Below, piece by piece: positions 36,667 through 49,634 of a DNA stretch of 64,000 bases. Positions within the stretch are counted from its first letter, which is position 1; every line of letters begins with the position of its first letter. A program made the position numbers and the translations under genes. The stretch covers positions 24,250-88,249 of the forward strand of contig JAWZYU010000670.1 of NCBI GenBank assembly GCA_038380435.1. The letters run 5' to 3'. The notes under the pieces are model-generated. The model had not been told where the DNA came from and ran no database searches. It saw only the letters and a program-made list of their open reading frames with translations. This DNA is from Ryuthela nishihirai. Taxonomy: Eukaryota; Arthropoda; Arachnida; Araneae; Heptathelidae.

Positions 36667-39611
36667 AAAGCTGTGGGATCTCAGCACAGTGTAGAGTCAC
36701 ACAGCGTCAAAAACAGTCCAAATTCAAAGTCACCCAGCTAAAAAAGTAGCCCTTCTAGAAGAGAAACAAACCTGATCAAAGTGACACCCAGGTAGAGAGT
36801 GAGAACCTCCCAACAGCCTAGAGTGCCCTGAGACATTAAAGAAACCCACACCAGGGAACGAAAACCTCCCAACAGCCTAAAGTCCCCTGAGAAAAGAAAA
36901 CACAGGAGAGAGAAAGCAAACCCACCCAGCAGCCCAAAAATTCCCAGAGACAACACAACCCAGGACAGAGAAAGGAAACCCACGTAGCAGCCCAAAAGTC
37001 CCCTGAGACAGCAAAGAATTCGCCAAAAATGCAAAAAAACGACAAAAAGTGAGAAAAAAGTTGATAGAACGACTCAGAGTACCAGAACGCACAATGTGAT
37101 AAGCAAAGTTAAAATCGACCACTGTGCAGACATGACGTCACAAGCGTAAAATGCCTAAAATCAATGAAAAAGTGAAAATCGCTATAAAATCCGTTCTAGA
37201 AGAGCAAAATGGACAGTTTAAAAAGCTACACCCACGTAATCCACCTCAGGGAACCCGATTCCGTCGTCAAAACCGCCAAAAAGTGACCCGTTCTAGAGTT
37301 ATTCAAGGAAAAGTGACAAAAACTCAATCGGACCTGAGAGAGGACAAAAAAGCCGAAATCGTTGAAAATGACCCATCCAGTAGAATGAGACAAACCCCTC
37401 TAACATGAATCAGTGGTCCGAATTATTTAAAACGCCCCAAAATGAGCAGGCCAAGTAAGAACGTATCAGTAAAGTTTCCAATGCTATCCTATGGGAATCC
37501 TAGGCCTAAAAAGGTCGAAAACATGAAAGATTCAAAAAATCACTAAAAATCAAAAAAAGGGCTTAGAGAGCCAAAAAGCACATCAAAAGAAAGATGCTGA
37601 GTGAAGCTAGGATCTGATCAAAAGAAAGTCACAAAAAGTCCCTTCTAAGGTAGGGTTAAAAAGCCTCAAAGTTGCAGTGAAATAGCCAAAAAAAGAGACC
37701 CCCCAGGGTGAAACAAAACTGATCAAAGTGACCTTAAGGGACCCGAAAAGACACTGGAAAAAACAAAGTCAAAAAAAGTCCAAAAACAAAGGAGATATAG
37801 CAATTTGAAATAATCTCACAATCTCCAAACCCTGGTTTTGCAGGTAACTGACAGACAGAGCTCTCCCCATAGACTTAATGTTAAATGAAGTTCTATCCTG
37901 TAGTCGCGATAATGTTAACGCTATGGGAAACGAAAAGTGGTCGTAAAATCCGTTCTAATTGTCAAAAATCAACGCTTCAAAGACCTAGTCATATGTTTTC
38001 CCATCTGATAAACCCATTGGTAAAGTCAAAACAGCCAAAAAATGCATACTTTTTGAGTTATAACGAAAAAAGAGCCAAAAACGCAATCGGACCTGAGAGA
38101 AACCAAAAAACGCAAAAAACGTCAAAAAGACACTCTACACCCCTGAAGTATAAAGTATAAAACAAGAATCAGTCGTCCGAATTATAAAAAACGCCCCGAA
38201 ACTGAGCAGGCCAAGTGAGAACGAATCAGTCAAAATGCCCATGTTAACCTATGGAAACTGAAAACCAAAAACTGTCGAAAAGCTTAAATTTTCAAAAATT
38301 CACCAAAAATAGAAAAAACGACAAAAAGTGAAAAAAAAGTTTATAGAACGACGCAGAGTAGAAGAACGCACAATGTGATAAGCAAAGTTAAAATCGATCA
38401 CTGTGCAGACATGACGTCACAGGCCAAAAACAGGCAAAATCCATAAAAAGGTGAAAATCGCTATAAAATCGGTTCTAAGAGACAAAAATGGATGGTTTAA
38501 AGAGCTATACCCATGTAATCCACTTCAAGGAACCCGAATCCATCGTCAAAATCACCAAAAAGTGACCCATTCCAGAGATATTAGTCAAAAAGTGGCAAAA
38601 ACGCAATCGGACCTCTGAGAAGACAAAAAGACCCAAATCTGTACAAATGACCCCTCTGGTATAAAGAGACATCACCCTGGAACATGAATCAGTCGTCCGA
38701 ATTATAAAAAACGCCCCAAAAATGAGCAGGCCAAGTGAGAACGAATCAGTAAAGTTTAGCCATGTTAAAAGACATATGCTCCATAGACCTAATGTTAAAC
38801 TAAGTTCTATCCTGTAGTCGCAATAACGTTAACGCTATGGGGAAACAAACATAATCATAAAATCCGTTCTAGGCAACGAAAATGAACGCTTCAAAGACCT
38901 AGACATATGTTTTCACACACGACAAAGCCTGTGAAAAAGTCAAAACACCAAAAAAATGCATAATTTCCGAGTTATTAACGAAAACGTGTCAAAAAAGCAA
39001 TCGGACCTCTGAGAAACCAAAAAAGGCCAAAAAGGTCAAAAAGACACTCTCCACCCTTCAAGTATATAGTCTAATACAGGAATCAGTGGTCCGAATTATA
39101 AAAAACGCCCCAAACTGAGCAGGCCCAGTGAGAACGAATCAGTCAAGTTACCCATGTTAAACCTATGAGAAGTGTTGGAAAAAAGAGTCAAAAAAGGCGA
39201 CATTTTCAAAAATTAACGAAAAATGAACAGACCCACTTAGAAGAGAAATGAAGACATCCACATGAAGATAGAAACACACAAAAAGATCTGATAAGAAAAA
39301 AAGAACCAAAAGTCACCTGTAAATGGGTCAAAAAACACCCCCCAAAAAGTGACATCCCCAAATCTTCTATATGAAGGAAAGTCGTAGAGAGACGAAACTT
39401 GGCAAACAGACTATTTACACACATTTCGCTAGATACCAGGTGAAAAAAGTCGAAAAAAGTCAAAAACACAGAAAAAATCAAAAATCAGTAAAAGTGACAG
39501 GGAGGTGTACATCAAAATCACTAAAAAACAAGCAATCAGTCTTCCCAATTATAAAAAACGCCCAAAACTGAGCAGGCCAAGTGAGAACAAATCAGACAAC
39601 ACAGCCAAGTT
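36667..39611 (+). repeat. Last A-type unit A13 (2945 bp), ending at the A-to-B junction
   Basis: One G is lost near 39,380 relative to A1. A-specific sequence continues to at least 39,525 (ACTAAAAAACAAG; the B type has ACTAAGAAACAAG). B-specific sequence starts by 39,617. The switch lies in the shared stretch between, which is almost entirely the fifth core box. Confidence 0.92.
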
Positions 39612-39722
39612 AAAGCAATGGGATCTCAGAACAGTGTAGAGTCACACAGCGTCAAAAACAGTCCAAATTCAAAGTCCCCCAGCTGAAAAAAGTAGCCGTT
39701 CCAGAAAAAAAACAAACCTGAT

Positions 39723-39958
39723 CAAAGTGACACCCAGGTGGAGAGTGGGAAGCTCCCAGCAGCACAGAGTCCCCTGAAACCAACAAAACCCAGGTGGAGA
39801 ATGAAAGCCTCCATAGCAGACCAAAGTCCCCTAAAGCAACAAAAACCCACACCCAGGCAGGGAGTAGGAACCCTCCAGCAAAGTCCCCTCTGGAGAAGCA
39901 ACAAAAACCCACACCCAGGCAGAGAGTGGGAAGCTTCCAAATGAAAATGCCCTGAGAC
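39723..39958 (+). repeat. Four-unit minisatellite, B type
   Basis: Four tandem units of about 56, 56, 62 and 60 bp: alpha (GGGAAGCTCCCAGCAGCAC), beta (AATGAAAGCCTCCATAGCAG), then two longer units starting CAACAAAAACCCACACCCAG. The block is 236 bp in every B unit except B4. Confidence 0.88.
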
Positions 39959-40046
39959 AACAACAAAAAATTCGCCAAAAATGGAAAAATCGACCAAAAG
40001 TGAGAAAAAGTTGATAGAACGACTCAGAGTACAAGAACGCACAATG

Positions 40047-40139
40047 TGATAAGCAAAGTTCAAATCGACCACTATGCAAAGATGACGTCACAAGCGTAAA
40101 ATGCCTAAAATCGATGGAAAATCGAAAATCGCTCTAAAA
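40047..40139 (+). promoter_or_regulatory. GATA-CRE module with altered TATA, B-type H1 copy
   Basis: TGATAAG (40047-40053) and TGACGTCA (40083-40090) are intact, but the TATA position reads TCTAAAA (40133-40139). The same change is present in the later B units. If the module works as a promoter, this copy may be weaker. Confidence 0.4.
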
Positions 40140-41339
40140 TCGGTTCTAAGAGACCAAATCTCAAAGTTTCAAAAGCTACACCCAGGTAATCCAGTGCTAG
40201 GAACCAGATTCAAGCGTCAAAATCGCCAAAAAGTGACCCACTCCAGAGATATTAGCCAAAAAGTGCCCAAAAGTGTCAAAAAACGCAATCGGACCTCTGA
40301 GAGGACAAAAAGACCTCGATCTATAGAAATGACCACTCAGGTACAATGACACAATCCCCTCTAATGTGAATCAGTGGTCCGCAGTATAAAAAACGCCCCA
40401 GACTGAGCAGGCCAAGTAAGAACGTAATCCGTAAAGTTTGCCATGTTATCCTATGAGAATCCTAAGCCTAAAAAGCTCGAAAACACAAAATATTCAAAAA
40501 ATCACCCAAAATCAAAAAAAGGAGTTAGAGAGTCAAAGAGCACATCAACAGAAAGGTGATGAGTCAGACTAAGATCTGATCAAAAACAAGTCACAAAAAG
40601 TCCCCTCTAAGGTAGAGTGACAAAGCCTCAAAGTCGTACTGAAATAGCAAAAAAAAGAGACCCCCCAGGGTGAAAAAAAACTGATCAAAGTGACCTCAAG
40701 GGACCCAAAAAGACACTGAAAAAAAAAAAGTAAAAAAAAAGTCCAAAAACAAAGGAGATATAGCAATTTGAAATAATCTCACAATCTCCAAACCCTGGTT
40801 TTGCAGGTAACTGACAGACAGAGCTCTCTCCATAGACTTAATGTTAAACCAAGTTCTATCCTGTAGTCGCAATAATGTTAACGCTATGGGAAAACATAAA
40901 CGCTAATAAAATCCGTTCTAATAAAGATAAATCAACGCTTCAAAGGCCTAGTCATATGTTTTCCCATGTGATAAAGCCAATGGAAAAGTCAAAACAGCAA
41001 AAAAATCAATACTTTTTGAGTTATAACGAAAAAAGGGACAAAAGAGCAATCGGACCTGAGAGAAACCAAAAACCGCAAAAAACGTCAAAAAGACACTCTC
41101 CACTCCTGAAGTATAAAGTATAAGACAGGAATCAGTCGTCCGAATTATAAAAAACGCCCCGAAACTGAGCAGGCCAAGTGAGAACGAATCAGTTAAGTTT
41201 CCCCATGTTAACCTATGGAGACTCAAAAACAAAAACTGTCTAAAAGCTGAAATTTTCAAAAATTCACCAAAAATAGAAAAGTCGACAAAAAGTGAGAAAA
41301 AAGTTGATAGAACGACACAGAGTACAAGAACGCACAACG

Positions 41340-41432
41340 TGATAAGCAAAGTTTAAATCGATCACTGTGCAGAGATGACGTCACAGGCCAAAAACAGGCA
41401 AAATCCATAAAAAGGTAAAAATCGCTATAAAA
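41340..41432 (+). promoter_or_regulatory. GATA-CRE-TATA module, B-type H2 copy
   Basis: TGATAAG (41340-41346), TGACGTCA (41376-41383) and TATAAAA (41426-41432) keep the A-type spacing exactly despite substitutions around them (for example GTTTAAATCG for GTTAAAATCG). This shows the spacing held through the A/B split. Confidence 0.5.
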
Positions 41433-41434
41433 TC

Positions 41435-41940
41435 GGTTCTAAGAGACAAAAATGGATGGTTTAAAGAGCTATACCCATGTAATCCACTTCAAGGAACCCG
41501 AATCCAGCGTCAAAATCCCGAAAAAGTGACCCATTCTAGAGATATTGACGAAAAACTGCCAAAAATGCAATCGGACCTGAGAGAAGACAAAAAGACCCAA
41601 ATCTCTACAAATGACCCCTCTGGTATAAAGAGACATCCCCATGGAACATGAATCAGTCGTCCGAATTATAAAAAACGCCCCAAAAACGGTTCTAAGAAAC
41701 AAAAATGAAAGGTTTAAACAACTACACCCATGTAATCCACTTCAAGGAACCCGAATCCAGCGTCAAAATCCCGAAAAAGTGACCCATTCTAGAGATATTG
41801 ACGAAAAACAGCCAAAAAGACAACCGGACCTCAGAGAAGCCAAAAAGACCCAAATCGTAGGAAATGACCCCTCTAGTATAGAGAGACATCCCCCTGGAAC
41901 ATGAATCAGTCGTCCGAATTATAAAAAACGCCCCAAAACT
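41435..41940 (+). repeat. Two tandem 253-bp sub-repeats of the B unit
   Basis: GGTTCTAAG starts at 41435 and at 41688, 253 bp apart; each copy runs through an ACCCATGTAATCCACTTC stretch, a CGGACCT element and a core box ending CCCCAAAA. A units have only the first copy. This tandem form is the nearest thing in the window to the basic monomer of the satellite. Confidence 0.9.
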
Positions 41941-42830
41941 GAGCAGGCCAAGTGAGAACGAATCAGTAAAGTTTAGCCATGTTAAAAGACGTATGCTCCA
42001 TAGACCTAATGTTAAACTAAGTTCTATCCTGTAGTCGCAATAATGCTAACGCTATGGGAAAACAAAAATAGTCATAAAAACCGTTCTAATTGATAAAAAT
42101 GAACGCTTCAAAGCCCTAGGCATATGTTTTTCCACCTGATAAAGCTGATTCAAAAGTCAAAACATCAAAAAAATACATATTTTCCGAGCTATTCAGGAAA
42201 AAGTGTCAAAAACGCAATCGGACCTCTGAGAAACCAAAAAAGGCCAAAAAGGTCAAAAAGACACTCTCCACCCTTCAAGTATAAAGTGTAAGACAGGAAT
42301 CAGTGGTCCGAATTATAAAAAACGCCCCAAACTGAGCAGGCCCAGTGAGAACGTATCAGTCAAGTTTCCCATGTTAAACCTATGGGAAGTGTTGGGAAAA
42401 AGAGTCAAAAAAAGGTGACATTTTCAAAAATTCACTAAAAATCAACAGACCCACTTAGAAGAGAAATGAAGACATCCTCATGAAGATAGAAACACACATA
42501 AAGATCTGATAAGAAAAAAAGAACCAAGAGTCCCCTGTAAAGGGGTCAAAAAAGACCCCCCAAAAAGTGACATCCCCAAATCTTCTATATGAAGGAAAGG
42601 TCATAGAGAGACGAAACTTGGCAAACAGACTACTTACACACATTTCGCGAGATACCAGGTGAAAAAAGTCGAAAAAAGTCAAAAACAGAGAAAAAGTCAG
42701 AAATCATTAAAAGTGACAGGGAGGTGTACATTGAAATCACTAAGAAACAAGCAATCAGTCTTCCCAATTATAAAAAACGCCCAAAACTGAGCAGGCCAAG
42801 TGAGAACAAATCAGACAACACAGCCAAGTT

Positions 42831-45800
42831 AAAGCAATGGGATCTCAGAACAGTGTAGAGTCACACAGCGTCAAAAACAGTCCAAATTCAAAGTCCCCCA
42901 GCTGAAAAAAGTAGCCGTTCCAGAAAAAAAACAAACCTGATCAAAGTGACACCCAGGTGGAGAGTGGGAAGCTCCCAGCAGCACAGAGTCCCCTGAAACC
43001 AACAAAACCCAGGTGGAGAATGAAAGCCTCCATAGCAGACCAAAGTCCCCTAAAGCAACAAAAACCCACACCCAGGCAGGGAGTAGGAACCCTCCAGCAA
43101 AGTCCCCTCTGGAGAAGCAACAAAAACCCACACCCAGGCAGAGAGTGGGAAGCTTCCAAATGAAAATGCCCTGAGACAACAACAAAAAATTCGCCAAAAA
43201 TGGAAAAATCGACCAAAAGTGAGAAAAAAGTTGATAGAACGACTCAGAGTACAAGAACGCACAATGTGATAAGCAAAGTTCAAATCGACCACTATGCAAA
43301 GATGACGTCACAAGCGTAAAATGCCTAAAATCGATGGAAAATCGAAAATCGCTCTAAAATCGGTTCTAAGAGACCAAATCTCAAAGTTTCAAAAGCTACA
43401 CCCAGGTAATCCAGTGCTAGGAACCAGATTCAAGCGTCAAAATCGCCAAAAAGTGACCCACTCCAGAGATATTAGCCAAAAAGTGCCCAAAAGTGTCAAA
43501 AAACGCAATCGGACCTCTGAGAGGACAAAAAGACCTCGATCTATAGAAATGACCACTCAGGTACAATGACACAATCCCCTCTAATGTGAATCAGTGGTCC
43601 GCAGTATAAAAAACGCCCCAGACTGAGCAGGCCAAGTAAGAACGTAATCCGTAAAGTTTGCCATGTTATCCTATGAGAATCCTAAGCCTAAAAAGCTCGA
43701 AAACACAAAATATTCAAAAAATCACCCAAAATCAAAAAAAGGAGTTAGAGAGTCAAAGAGCACATCAACAGAAAGGTGATGAGTCAGACTAAGATCTGAT
43801 CAAAAACAAGTCACAAAAAGTCCCCTCTAAGGTAGAGTGACAAAGCCTCAAAGTCGTACTGAAATAGCAAAAAAAAGAGACCCCCCAGGGTGAAAAAAAA
43901 CTGATCAAAGTGACCTCAAGGGACCCAAAAAGACACTGAAAAAAAAAAAGTAAAAAAAAAGTCCAAAAACAAAGGAGATATAGCAATTTGAAATAATCTC
44001 ACAATCTCCAAACCCTGGTTTTGCAGGTAACTGACAGACAGAGCTCTCTCCATAGACTTAATGTTAAACCAAGTTCTATCCTGTAGTCGCAATAATGTTA
44101 ACGCTATGGGAAAACATAAACGCTAATAAAATCCGTTCTAATAAAGATAAATCAACGCTTCAAAGGCCTAGTCATATGTTTTCCCATGTGATAAAGCCAA
44201 TGGAAAAGTCAAAACAGCAAAAAAATCAATACTTTTTGAGTTATAACGAAAAAAGGGACAAAAGAGCAATCGGACCTGAGAGAAACCAAAAACCGCAAAA
44301 AACGTCAAAAAGACACTCTCCACTCCTGAAGTATAAAGTATAAGACAGGAATCAGTCGTCCGAATTATAAAAAACGCCCCGAAACTGAGCAGGCCAAGTG
44401 AGAACGAATCAGTTAAGTTTCCCCATGTTAACCTATGGAGACTCAAAAACAAAAACTGTCTAAAAGCTGAAATTTTCAAAAATTCACCAAAAATAGAAAA
44501 GTCGACAAAAAGTGAGAAAAAAGTTGATAGAACGACACAGAGTACAAGAACGCACAACGTGATAAGCAAAGTTTAAATCGATCACTGTGCAGAGATGACG
44601 TCACAGGCCAAAAACAGGCAAAATCCATAAAAAGGTAAAAATCGCTATAAAATCGGTTCTAAGAGACAAAAATGGATGGTTTAAAGAGCTATACCCATGT
44701 AATCCACTTCAAGGAACCCGAATCCAGCGTCAAAATCCCGAAAAAGTGACCCATTCTAGAGATATTGACGAAAAACTGCCAAAAATGCAATCGGACCTGA
44801 GAGAAGACAAAAAGACCCAAATCTCTACAAATGACCCCTCTGGTATAAAGAGACATCCCCATGGAACATGAATCAGTCGTCCGAATTATAAAAAACGCCC
44901 CAAAAACGGTTCTAAGAAACAAAAATGAAAGGTTTAAACAACTACACCCATGTAATCCACTTCAAGGAACCCGAATCCAGCGTCAAAATCCCGAAAAAGT
45001 GACCCATTCTAGAGATATTGACGAAAAACTGCCAAAAATGCAATCGGACCTGAGAGAAGACAAAAAGACCCAAATCTCTACAAATGACCCCTCTGGTATA
45101 AAGAGACATCCCCATGGAACATGAATCAGTCGTCCGAATTATAAAAAACGCCCCAAAAACGGTTCTAAGAAACAAAAATGAAAGGTTTAAACAACTACAC
45201 CCATGTAATCCACTTCAAGGAACCCGAATCCAGCGTCAAAATCCCGAAAAAGTGACCCATTCTAGAGATATTGACGAAAAACAGCCAAAAAGACAACCGG
45301 ACCTCAGAGAAGCCAAAAAGACCCAAATCGTAGGAAATGACCCCTCTAGTATAGAGAGACATCCCCCTGGAACATGAATCAGTCGTCCGAATTATAAAAA
45401 ACGCCCCAAAACTGAGCAGGCCAAGTGAGAACGAATCAGTAAAGTTTAGCCATGTTAAAAGACGTATGCTCCATAGACCTAATGTTAAACTAAGTTCTAT
45501 CCTGTAGTCGCAATAATGCTAACGCTATGGGAAAACAAAAATAGTCATAAAAACCGTTCTAATTGATAAAAATGAACGCTTCAAAGCCCTAGGCATATGT
45601 TTTTCCACCTGATAAAGCTGATTCAAAAGTCAAAACATCAAAAAAATACATATTTTCCGAGCTATTCAGGAAAAAGTGTCAAAAACGCAATCGGACCTCT
45701 GAGAAACCAAAAAAGGCCAAAAAGGTCAAAAAGACACTCTCCACCCTTCAAGTATAAAGTGTAAGACAGGAATCAGTGGTCCGAATTATAAAAAACGCCC

Positions 45801-46303
45801 CAAACTGAGCAGGCCCAGTGAGAACGTATCAGTCAAGTTTCCCATGTTAAACCTATGGGAAGTGTTGGGAAAAAGAGTCAAAAAAAGGTGACATTTTCAA
45901 AAATTCACTAAAAATCAACAGACCCACTTAGAAGAGAAATGAAGACATCCTCATGAAGATAGAAACACACATAAAGATCTGATAAGAAAAAAAGAACCAA
46001 GAGTCCCCTGTAAAGGGGTCAAAAAAGACCCCCCAAAAAGTGACATCCCCAAATCTTCTATATGAAGGAAAGGTCATAGAGAGACGAAACTTGGCAAACA
46101 GACTACTTACACACATTTCGCGAGATACCAGGTGAAAAAAGTCGAAAAAAGTCAAAAACAGAGAAAAAGTCAGAAATCATTAAAAGTGACAGGGAGGTGT
46201 ACATTGAAATCACTAAGAAACAAGCAATCAGTCTTCCCAATTATAAAAAACGCCCAAAACTGAGCAGGCCAAGTGAGAACAAATCAGACAACACAGCCAA
46301 GTT
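42831..46303 (+). repeat. B-type unit B2 (3473 bp) with a triplicated 253-bp sub-repeat
   Basis: This unit equals the 3220-bp B unit plus exactly 253 bp. The GGTTCTAAG start of the sub-repeat occurs at 44655, 44908 and 45161. Outside that region it reads as B3, B5 and B6. Confidence 0.95.
44655..45413 (+). repeat. Three tandem 253-bp sub-repeats in B2
   Basis: Starts at 44655, 44908 and 45161. The middle copy begins like the normal second copy (AAGAAACAAAAATGAAAGG) and ends like the normal first copy (CATCCCCATGGAAC), as expected from an unequal crossover between copies one and two. Confidence 0.93.
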
Positions 46304-49300
46304 AAAGCAATGGGATCTCAGAACAGTGTAGAGTCACACAGCGTCAAAAACAGTCCAAATTCAAAGTCCCCCAGCTGAAAAAAGTAGCCGTTCCAGAAAA
46401 AAAACAAACCTGATCAAAGTGACACCCAGGTGGAGAGTGGGAAGCTCCCAGCAGCACAGAGTCCCCTGAAACCAACAAAACCCAGGTGGAGAATGAAAGC
46501 CTCCATAGCAGACCAAAGTCCCCTAAAGCAACAAAAACCCACACCCAGGCAGGGAGTAGGAACCCTCCAGCAAAGTCCCCTCTGGAGAAGCAACAAAAAC
46601 CCACACCCAGGCAGAGAGTGGGAAGCTTCCAAATGAAAATGCCCTGAGACAACAACAAAAAATTCGCCAAAAATGGAAAAATCGACCAAAAGTGAGAAAA
46701 AAGTTGATAGAACGACTCAGAGTACAAGAACGCACAATGTGATAAGCAAAGTTCAAATCGACCACTATGCAAAGATGACGTCACAAGCGTAAAATGCCTA
46801 AAATCGATGGAAAATCGAAAATCGCTCTAAAATCGGTTCTAAGAGACCAAATCTCAAAGTTTCAAAAGCTACACCCAGGTAATCCAGTGCTAGGAACCAG
46901 ATTCAAGCGTCAAAATCGCCAAAAAGTGACCCACTCCAGAGATATTAGCCAAAAAGTGCCCAAAAGTGTCAAAAAACGCAATCGGACCTCTGAGAGGACA
47001 AAAAGACCTCGATCTATAGAAATGACCACTCAGGTACAATGACACAATCCCCTCTAATGTGAATCAGTGGTCCGCAGTATAAAAAACGCCCCAGACTGAG
47101 CAGGCCAAGTAAGAACGTAATCCGTAAAGTTTGCCATGTTATCCTATGAGAATCCTAAGCCTAAAAAGCTCGAAAACACAAAATATTCAAAAAATCACCC
47201 AAAATCAAAAAAAGGAGTTAGAGAGTCAAAGAGCACATCAACAGAAAGGTGATGAGTCAGACTAAGATCTGATCAAAAACAAGTCACAAAAAGTCCCCTC
47301 TAAGGTAGAGTGACAAAGCCTCAAAGTCGTACTGAAATAGCAAAAAAAAGAGACCCCCCAGGGTGAAAAAAAACTGATCAAAGTGACCTCAAGGGACCCA
47401 AAAAGACACTGAAAAAAAAAAAGTAAAAAAAAAGTCCAAAAACAAAGGAGATATAGCAATTTGAAATAATCTCACAATCTCCAAACCCTGGTTTTGCAGG
47501 TAACTGACAGACAGAGCTCTCTCCATAGACTTAATGTTAAACCAAGTTCTATCCTGTAGTCGCAATAATGTTAACGCTATGGGAAAACATAAACGCTAAT
47601 AAAATCCGTTCTAATAAAGATAAATCAACGCTTCAAAGGCCTAGTCATATGTTTTCCCATGTGATAAAGCCAATGGAAAAGTCAAAACAGCAAAAAAATC
47701 AATACTTTTTGAGTTATAACGAAAAAAGGGACAAAAGAGCAATCGGACCTGAGAGAAACCAAAAACCGCAAAAAACGTCAAAAAGACACTCTCCACTCCT
47801 GAAGTATAAAGTATAAGACAGGAATCAGTCGTCCGAATTATAAAAAACGCCCCGAAACTGAGCAGGCCAAGTGAGAACGAATCAGTTAAGTTTCCCCATG
47901 TTAACCTATGGAGACTCAAAAACAAAAACTGTCTAAAAGCTGAAATTTTCAAAAATTCACCAAAAATAGAAAAGTCGACAAAAAGTGAGAAAAAAGTTGA
48001 TAGAACGACACAGAGTACAAGAACGCACAACGTGATAAGCAAAGTTTAAATCGATCACTGTGCAGAGATGACGTCACAGGCCAAAAACAGGCAAAATCCA
48101 TAAAAAGGTAAAAATCGCTATAAAATCGGTTCTAAGAGACAAAAATGGATGGTTTAAAGAGCTATACCCATGTAATCCACTTCAAGGAACCCGAATCCAG
48201 CGTCAAAATCCCGAAAAAGTGACCCATTCTAGAGATATTGACGAAAAACTGCCAAAAATGCAATCGGACCTGAGAGAAGACAAAAAGACCCAAATCTCTA
48301 CAAATGACCCCTCTGGTATAAAGAGACATCCCCATGGAACATGAATCAGTCGTCCGAATTATAAAAAACGCCCCAAAAACGGTTCTAAGAAACAAAAATG
48401 AAAGGTTTAAACAACTACACCCATGTAATCCACTTCAAGGAACCCGAATCCAGCGTCAAAATCCCGAAAAAGTGACCCATTCTAGAGATATTGACGAAAA
48501 ACAGCCAAAAAGACAACCGGACCTCAGAGAAGCCAAAAAGACCCAAATCGTAGGAAATGACCCCTCTAGTATAGAGAGACATCCCCCTGGAACATGAATC
48601 AGTCGTCCGAATTATAAAAAACGCCCCAAAACTGAGCAGGCCAAGTGAGAACGAATCAGTAAAGTTTAGCCATGTTAAAAGACGTATGCTCCATAGACCT
48701 AATGTTAAACTAAGTTCTATCCTGTAGTCGCAATAATGCTAACGCTATGGGAAAACAAAAATAGTCATAAAAACCGTTCTAATTGATAAAAATGAACGCT
48801 TCAAAGCCCTAGGCATATGTTTTTCCACCTGATAAAGCTGATTCAAAAGTCAAAACATCAAAAAAATACATATTTTCCGAGCTATTCAGGAAAAAGTGTC
48901 AAAAACGCAATCGGACCTCTGAGAAACCAAAAAAGGCCAAAAAGGTCAAAAAGACACTCTCCACCCTTCAAGTATAAAGTGTAAGACAGGAATCAGTGGT
49001 CCGAATTATAAAAAACGCCCCAAACTGAGCAGGCCCAGTGAGAACGTATCAGTCAAGTTTCCCATGTTAAACCTATGGGAAGTGTTGGGAAAAAGAGTCA
49101 AAAAAAGGTGACATTTTCAAAAATTCACTAAAAATCAACAGACCCACTTAGAAGAGAAATGAAGACATCCTCATGAAGATAGAAACACACATAAAGATCT
49201 GATAAGAAAAAAAGAACCAAGAGTCCCCTGTAAAGGGGTCAAAAAAGACCCCCCAAAAAGTGACATCCCCAAATCTTCTATATGAAGGAAAGGTCATAGA

Positions 49301-49523
49301 GAGACGAAACTTGGCAAACAGACTACTTACACACATTTCGCGAGATACCAGGTGAAAAAAGTCGAAAAAAGTCAAAAACAGAGAAAAAGTCAGAAATCAT
49401 TAAAAGTGACAGGGAGGTGTACATTGAAATCACTAAGAAACAAGCAATCAGTCTTCCCAATTATAAAAAACGCCCAAAACTGAGCAGGCCAAGTGAGAAC
49501 AAATCAGACAACACAGCCAAGTT
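46304..49523 (+). repeat. B-type unit B3 (3220 bp)
   Basis: A standard B unit with two 253-bp sub-repeats and a four-unit minisatellite. I saw no differences from B5 and B6. Confidence 0.95.
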
Positions 49524-49634
49524 AAAGCAATGGGATCTCAGAACAGTGTAGAGTCACACAGCGTCAAAAACAGTCCAAATTCAAAGTCCCCCAGCTGAAA
49601 AAAGTAGCCGTTCCAGAAAAAAAACAAACCTGAT

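Larger units (their letters stand above)
39612..42830 (+). repeat. B-type HOR unit B1 (3219 bp, reference copy)
   Basis: The B unit has the same order of parts as A but with scattered substitutions throughout and two tandem 253-bp sub-repeats where A has one; that accounts for 253 of the 274-bp size difference. The parts are the minisatellite (39723-39958), the H1 CRE at 40083-40090, the H1 insertion (about 40440-40820), the H2 CRE at 41376-41383, and 253-bp sub-repeats starting at 41435 and 41688. One A is missing near 40,005 compared with later B units, hence 3219 and not 3220 bp. No coding gene is supported. Confidence 0.94.

Noticed and set aside
40905..40925. AATAAA polyadenylation signals in B units
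   Set aside because: Two AATAAA hexamers occur here, but they are expected often in such A-rich DNA and no transcript end or downstream GT-rich element supports them.
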